Source: JBBKXP01 sp038251315 (GTDB lineage Bacteria; Pseudomonadota; Alphaproteobacteria; Rhodobacterales; Rhodobacteraceae). From it: a DNA stretch of 10,217 nucleotides. The notes beneath the pieces were generated by a model. It made no database searches and was not told where the DNA came from. It saw only the letters and a list, made by a program, of their open reading frames with translations. Positions 7,233-10,217 of this stretch are shown here, in pieces. Positions within the stretch are counted from its first letter, which is position 1; each line of letters begins with the position of its first letter. The DNA lies in assembly GCA_038251315.1 (NCBI GenBank), contig JBBSBK010000112.1:1-10217 (forward strand), written 5' to 3'. The position numbers and the translations under genes were made by a program.

Positions 7233-7943
7233 TCAGATTGCCTTCTGGTTCATCCTCTCGGACAGCTCCGATGCGGTTTCCCGCCGTTCGCTGTACCGGT
7301 CGAGCAGGTAGTCCTTGGTATCGCGAGTGAGCATCGTGAACTTCATCAGCTCTTCCATGACGTCGACCATCCGGTCGTAGAACGGCGACGGCTTCATGCG
7401 CCCCGCATCGTCAAATTCGAGAAAAGCCTTGGGGGTGGATGACTGGTTCGGGATCGTCAGCAGGCGCATCCAGCGGCCAAGGATTCGGAGTTGGTTGACG
7501 GCGTTGAAACTCTGCGAGCCGCCGCTGACCTGCAGGACGGCCAGTGTTTTGCCCTGTGTCGGCCGCACCCCACCGAGGGAAAGCGGTATCCAGTCGATCT
7601 GGGTCTTCATGATGCCTGTCATCGCCCCGTGCCGTTCGGGCGAACACCAGACCATGCCTTCGGACCATGTCACCAGATTGCGCAACTCCTGCACCTTTGG
7701 ATGATCGGCGTCCGCGTCGTCCGGCAAAGGCAGGCCAGAAGGGCAAAAGGTCCGCGTTTCGGCGCCGAAGCGCGTCAGGATGCGGGCGGCTTCTTCGGTC
7801 ATCAACCGACTGAACGAGCGATCCCTGAGAGAGCCGTAAAGCAGCAGGATGCGCGGGGCGTGTGTCGCCCTCTCAGGCGTCAGCAGGCGTTCCGTGTCGA
7901 TCGCGTGGAAATGCGCCTTGTCGAGGTTCGGAATATCGGTCAA
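7233..7943 (-). CDS. arsH: ArsH, NADPH-dependent FMN reductase / organoarsenical oxidase
   Basis: A 236-residue flavodoxin-like flavoprotein. ArsH enzymes use FMN and NADPH to oxidise trivalent methyl- and aryl-arsenicals to less toxic pentavalent forms and can also act as quinone or azo reductases. The FMN phosphate loop is YGSLRDRSFS (36-45). WCSPERHGAMTG (99-110) and SGGSQSFNAVNQ (140-151) are near-invariant in ArsH, and the N-terminus (DIPNLDKAHF) and C-terminus also fit the family. The only possible start is TTG at 7943: no ATG or GTG occurs between it and Met48, which lies beyond the FMN loop, and no in-frame start precedes it. The TTG overlaps the TGA of the arsC remnant as TTGA, so translation probably depends on reinitiation after that 15-codon reading frame. 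It is the last gene of the ars operon. Confidence 0.93.
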   Translation of the reverse strand: MTDIPNLDKAHFHAIDTERLLTPERATHAPRILLLYGSLRDRSFSRLMTEEAARILTRFGAETRTFCPSGLPLPDDADADHPKVQELRNLVTWSEGMVWCSPERHGAMTGIMKTQIDWIPLSLGGVRPTQGKTLAVLQVSGGSQSFNAVNQLRILGRWMRLLTIPNQSSTPKAFLEFDDAGRMKPSPFYDRMVDVMEELMKFTMLTRDTKDYLLDRYSERRETASELSERMNQKAI

Positions 7944-7987
7944 CGCGAGGTGCCGCAGTCGGGGTTGTGATGGATGACGACGGTCAT
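7940..7987 (-). pseudogene. arsC: N-terminal relic of glutaredoxin-type arsenate reductase arsC
   Basis: Between acr3 and arsH a 15-codon frame reads MTVVIHHNPDCGTSR and then TGA. This is the start of glutaredoxin-coupled ArsC (E. coli ArsC begins with a closely similar ITIYHNPACGTSRN), including the catalytic cysteine, here Cys11. Everything after the arginine is gone, including the family's other catalytic arginines, so it cannot reduce arsenate. GAGGGAAGG upstream is a good ribosome-binding site and the ATG overlaps the acr3 stop (ATGA), so the relic is probably still translated. Its TGA overlaps the arsH TTG. The simplest reading is a deletion running from codon 15/16 of arsC to the first base of the arsH ATG. 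It may now serve as a coupling leader for arsH. Confidence 0.85.
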
Positions 7988-9051
7988 GATGCCCTTCCCT
8001 CAGTTGGAAACCAGTGCTTGGTTCTGTTGGCGAAAGCGACGAGCGAAAGCATCACCGGCACTTCGACAAGAACGCCAACGACTGTCGCCAGCGCCGCGCC
8101 CGAGCCAAGTCCGAACAGGCTGATCGCGACAGCGACAGCCAGCTCGAAGAAGTTGGAGGTGCCGATCAGTGCGCAGGGGGCGGCGATGTTGAACGGGATG
8201 CCCCAGGCCCGTGCCGCGCCGTAGGCGAGAACGAAGATCCCGTAGGACTGGATCAGCAGGGGCACGGCGATCAGCGCGATGACCAGCGGACGGTCGAGAA
8301 TGACCTCGCCCTGAAACCCGAACAGCAGCACCACCGTCACCAGCAGCCCGATGATGGAAAACGGCTGCACGCGGGACTTGAACGCATCCACCGCCGCCTC
8401 GCCGCCGTTCCGCACCAGCGCCCGGCGCGTCTGATCCCCGGCCAGCAGCGGCAGCATGACGTAAAGGCCCACCGACAACAGCAGCGTGCCCCACGGCACG
8501 ACGATATCCGTCACCCCCAGCAGAAAGGCCACGATCGGCGCAAAGGCGAAGACCATGATGACATCGTTCACGCTGACCTGCACCAGCGTATAGGTGGCGT
8601 CGCCGCGTGTCAGGTTCGACCAGACGAAGACCATCGCGGTGCAGGGCGCAGCCCCCAACAGGATGACGCCCGCGAGGTAGGCCTGCGCGTCATCCGGCGG
8701 GATCAGGCCCGCAAAGACGTGGTTGAAGAACAGCACGCCGAGGGCGGCCATGGTGAACGGCTTGATCAGCCAGTTCACGACCAGCGTCACGACCAGACCC
8801 TTCGGCTTGTCGCCAACCTGCCGCAATGCGCCGAAATCCACACCGACCATCATCGGATAGACCATCGCCCAGATCAGGACCGCTACGGGCAGGTTGACCG
8901 AGGCGACCTCCAATGAGGCCAAAGCAGCGAAGAGGCCGGGAATGAGATTGCCGAGAAGCAGCCCTGCGCCAATGGCGAACGCGACCCAGACGGACAGCCA
9001 GCGCTCGAAGGTTCCCAGACCCGCCGCGACGGAAAGCGATGTATCGTTCAT
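7984..9051 (-). CDS. acr3: ACR3-family arsenite efflux permease
   Basis: A 355-residue inner-membrane protein with about ten hydrophobic segments that exports arsenite, and possibly antimonite, driven by the proton-motive force. The hallmark is GAAPCTAMVFVWS with the conserved transport cysteine at C137. The conserved glutamate of the last helix is E330 in VEVPVML. The N-terminal YPMMVGVDFGAL and the GTSNFFELAVA motif are also typical of ACR3 rather than of the unrelated ArsB. The ATG at 9051 follows the arsC stop by 23 bases and has only a weak ribosome-binding site (GAAAG), so coupling to the upstream gene may help. Its stop overlaps the ATG of the arsC relic. Without efflux, arsenite made by ArsC would accumulate, which explains the co-transcription. 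Confidence 0.95.
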   Translation of the reverse strand: MNDTSLSVAAGLGTFERWLSVWVAFAIGAGLLLGNLIPGLFAALASLEVASVNLPVAVLIWAMVYPMMVGVDFGALRQVGDKPKGLVVTLVVNWLIKPFTMAALGVLFFNHVFAGLIPPDDAQAYLAGVILLGAAPCTAMVFVWSNLTRGDATYTLVQVSVNDVIMVFAFAPIVAFLLGVTDIVVPWGTLLLSVGLYVMLPLLAGDQTRRALVRNGGEAAVDAFKSRVQPFSIIGLLVTVVLLFGFQGEVILDRPLVIALIAVPLLIQSYGIFVLAYGAARAWGIPFNIAAPCALIGTSNFFELAVAVAISLFGLGSGAALATVVGVLVEVPVMLSLVAFANRTKHWFPTEGRAS

Positions 9052-9074
9052 ATCGGACTTTCGGGGTTTGAAGA

Positions 9075-9584
9075 TCAGTCGGCCCTGGCGTTGGTCTTGC
9101 CAATGTCGTCGAGGTGACGTTGCAGCGCCATCCGGTCAAGCGATCCGATGGGCAGGCTGACGAAGATCGAGATTCGGCTGCGCAGCATTCGGTAGGTTTC
9201 CGCGAAGGCGACCCGCCGGACAGCCTCGGAGCCTTCGACCTTGACCGGATCCGGCACCCCCCAATGCGCGGTCATCGGCTGGCCCGGCCAGAACGGACAT
9301 TCTTCGGCGGCGGCGTTGTCACAGACGGTGAAGACGAAATCCATCTGCGGCGCGTCCGGTCCGGCGAACGCGTCCCAGCTTTTGGACCGCGCGAAACCCG
9401 TGTCGTGGTTCAGACCCTTAAGCAGATCGAGCGTATAGGGATGCGGTGCCGCCCCCGGCTTTGATCCGGCAGAGAAGGCTTTGAACTTGTCCATTCCGTC
9501 ACGGTTCATGATCGCTTCCGCAATGAGCGACCTCGCCGAGTTGCCAGTGCAGAGAAACAGCACGTTGTAGATATCCTTGGTCAT
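9075..9584 (-). CDS. arsC: Arsenate reductase, low-molecular-weight phosphatase type
   Basis: A 169-residue cytosolic enzyme that reduces arsenate to arsenite for export by Acr3. The LMW-phosphatase P-loop is CTGNSARS with nucleophile Cys12 and Arg18. Two further cysteines, C88 and C96 in VCDNAAAEEC, sit where the redox-cascade cysteines of this class are found, followed by PFWPGQP and the HWGVPDP aspartate-proline motif. The ATG at 9584 is chosen because AGAGGA lies 5 bases upstream; a longer reading from 9617 would run into arsR and add 11 residues not typical of the family. It lies 10 bases after the arsR stop. This enzyme is unrelated to the glutaredoxin-type ArsC whose relic lies downstream, so arsenate reduction is retained despite that loss. 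Confidence 0.93.
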   Translation of the reverse strand: MTKDIYNVLFLCTGNSARSLIAEAIMNRDGMDKFKAFSAGSKPGAAPHPYTLDLLKGLNHDTGFARSKSWDAFAGPDAPQMDFVFTVCDNAAAEECPFWPGQPMTAHWGVPDPVKVEGSEAVRRVAFAETYRMLRSRISIFVSLPIGSLDRMALQRHLDDIGKTNARAD

Positions 9585-9589
9585 GACTG

Positions 9590-9595
9590 TCCTCT
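9590..9595 (-). promoter_or_regulatory. Ribosome-binding site of arsC
   Basis: AGAGGA on the - strand, 5 bases before the ATG at 9584 and overlapping the arsR stop codon. It fixes the arsC start at 9584 rather than 9617. Confidence 0.7.
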
Positions 9596-9927
9596 CAACA
9601 GGCACAGGCGAGTTCATCGATGACAGGCTGGCACAGCTCGGGTCGCCCGCCGCAGCAATCCTCCATCAGAAAGGCAAGCAGGCCGCGCAACCCGTCCATA
9701 TCGGCAAAATAGCGGATGCTGCGGCCTTCGCGTTCGTTGCGTACCAGACCGGAGCGGGCGAGGATCGCGAGGTTGGCCGACATCGTGTTCTGGCGAACCC
9801 CAAGCGTGCCGCTGATGACGCCAGCCAACATGCCCGCCTCACCGGCCTTGATGAGCAGCCGGAACACGTCGAGCCGGGTGGCCTGGCTAAGAGCAGCAAA
9901 GGCGTCGAGGGCACTATTTTTATCCAT
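9595..9927 (-). CDS. arsR: ArsR-family arsenic-responsive repressor
   Basis: A 110-residue winged-helix repressor of the ArsR/SmtB family that would hold the ars operon off until arsenite binds. ALDAFAALSQATRLDVFRLL (6-25) is the classical N-terminal helix region. The recognition helix follows around VRQNTMSANLAIL (44-56), and EGRSIRYFAD (67-76) is the wing. The classical ELCVCDL metal site of helix 3 is absent (here GVISGTLGV). Instead there is a C-terminal cysteine cluster: C91, C92, C99, C108 and C110. This resembles ArsR proteins with a C-terminal Cys-Cys plus third Cys arsenite site, as in Acidithiobacillus. There is no Shine-Dalgarno sequence before the ATG at 9927 and the promoter lies immediately upstream, so the mRNA is probably leaderless. 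First gene of the ars operon. Confidence 0.93.
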   Translation of the reverse strand: MDKNSALDAFAALSQATRLDVFRLLIKAGEAGMLAGVISGTLGVRQNTMSANLAILARSGLVRNEREGRSIRYFADMDGLRGLLAFLMEDCCGGRPELCQPVIDELACAC

Positions 9928-9949
9928 ATATCTGGAAATATAGATATAT
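9926..9949 (-). promoter_or_regulatory. Probable ArsR operator dyad
   Basis: ATATATCT and AGATATAT form a perfect 8-bp inverted repeat separated by 8 bases. It covers the -10 region and reaches the arsR start codon. AT-rich dyads overlapping the promoter are usual binding sites of ArsR/SmtB repressors, so binding here would block RNA polymerase directly. The dyad is seen; its use by this ArsR is inferred. Confidence 0.65.
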
Positions 9950-9963
9950 TAGGAGCCTGTCAA
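9935..9963 (-). promoter_or_regulatory. arsR (ars operon) promoter
   Basis: On the - strand a perfect -35 hexamer TTGACA (9963-9958) is followed after 17 bases by TATTTC (9940-9935), or after 15 bases by TATATT (9942-9937). Either -10 places the transcription start within a few bases of the arsR ATG at 9927. The TGA inside the -35 box is also the otsA stop codon. The -35 is convincing; which -10 is used is uncertain. Confidence 0.65.
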
Positions 9964-10217
9964 GTTGCGGATGGCACATGGCCTACACGGGACCGAGATA
10001 GCCGCGTCATCGTCGCCAGATAAGTTTCGGTCCAGTGAGCGACGTCGTTCAACATGACGTCTTTGACCAACGCCGCATGACGGTCCCGACGTTCTTCCAG
10101 CGGCATCGCCAGGGCTTGCTTCAGTGCTGCGGCCATCGCGTCGATATCGTAGGGATTGACGACAAGTGCTGCTTCCATCTGTTCTACGGCGCCGGCGAAC
10201 TGCGACAGGATCAGCAC
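9960..10217 (-). CDS. otsA: Trehalose-6-phosphate synthase, C-terminal end (5' part outside window)
   Basis: The last 85 codons of a glycosyltransferase family 20 enzyme, which joins UDP-glucose (or another NDP-glucose) to glucose 6-phosphate to make trehalose 6-phosphate, a step toward an osmoprotectant. LILSQFAGAVEQ, ALVVNPYDIDAMAAAL and AMPLEERRDRH match the C-terminal end of OtsA closely (E. coli has LSQFAGAANEL and VNPYDRDEVAAAL). The frame runs off the right edge; the first visible codon, a GTG, is almost certainly internal valine. The stop lies in the arsR -35 box, 32 bases before arsR, with no terminator between, so some read-through into the ars operon is possible. Confidence 0.88.
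   Translation of the reverse strand: MLILSQFAGAVEQMEAALVVNPYDIDAMAAALKQALAMPLEERRDRHAALVKDVMLNDVAHWTETYLATMTRLSRSRVGHVPSAT

Noticed and set aside
8014..8916. 300-codon open frame on the + strand
   Set aside because: Antisense to acr3, which is a clear family member; the + frame is His/Asp/Arg/Gln-rich and motif-free.
9585..9617. Upstream start for LMW arsC at 9617
   Set aside because: It overlaps arsR and adds residues not seen in the family; the ATG at 9584 has AGAGGA 5 bases upstream.
1..10217. CRISPR array, tRNA/rRNA genes, insertion sequence or phage features
   Set aside because: No regularly spaced repeats, no cloverleaf-like or rRNA sequence, and no transposase, integrase or terminal inverted repeat could be recognised.

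Overview
The window looks like chromosome or large-replicon DNA from a GC-rich alphaproteobacterium, most likely in the Rhodobacterales (Paracoccus/Rhodobacter/Roseobacter type). The signs are strong G/C preference at third codon positions, tightly overlapping ATGA gene junctions, and the protein families present. It holds two convergent operons and the end of a third gene. Assignments rest on reading translated motifs by eye; no database search was run.

Left part (1-6988, + strand): a catabolic and uptake operon. It starts inside a RuBisCO-like protein (RLP). Next come a DUF1537 acid-sugar kinase, a periplasmic sugar-binding protein, an ABC permease, a double-domain sugar ABC ATPase and a second ABC permease. 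Four of the five junctions are 4-base ATGA overlaps. The exception lies between the binding protein and the first permease, where a GC-rich hairpin and a new ribosome-binding site intervene. An RLP beside a DUF1537 kinase is the signature of the apiose/apionate pathway, in which OiaK phosphorylates 3-oxo-isoapionate and an RLP (OiaX or OiaT) cleaves the phosphorylated product. The ABC system is then the probable importer of the branched sugar or its acid.

Middle (6989-7232): a relatively AT-rich convergent intergenic region with inverted repeats, one of them a plausible bidirectional terminator.

Right part (7233-9927, - strand): an arsenic resistance operon in the order arsR, arsC (low-molecular-weight phosphatase type), acr3, arsC remnant, arsH. 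ArsR would sense arsenite, ArsC would reduce arsenate, Acr3 would export arsenite, and ArsH would oxidise trivalent organoarsenicals or act as an NADPH:FMN reductase. The most notable feature is a 15-codon relic of a second, glutaredoxin-type arsC. It sits between acr3 and arsH and keeps the catalytic-cysteine motif. Its stop codon overlaps a TTG start of arsH, as if an internal deletion had fused the two genes inside the old arsH start codon. arsR has a consensus -35 box and an AT-rich dyad that place the transcription start almost on its ATG, so its mRNA is probably leaderless.

Right edge (9960-10217, - strand): the 3' end of otsA (trehalose-6-phosphate synthase), whose stop codon lies inside the arsR -35 box.
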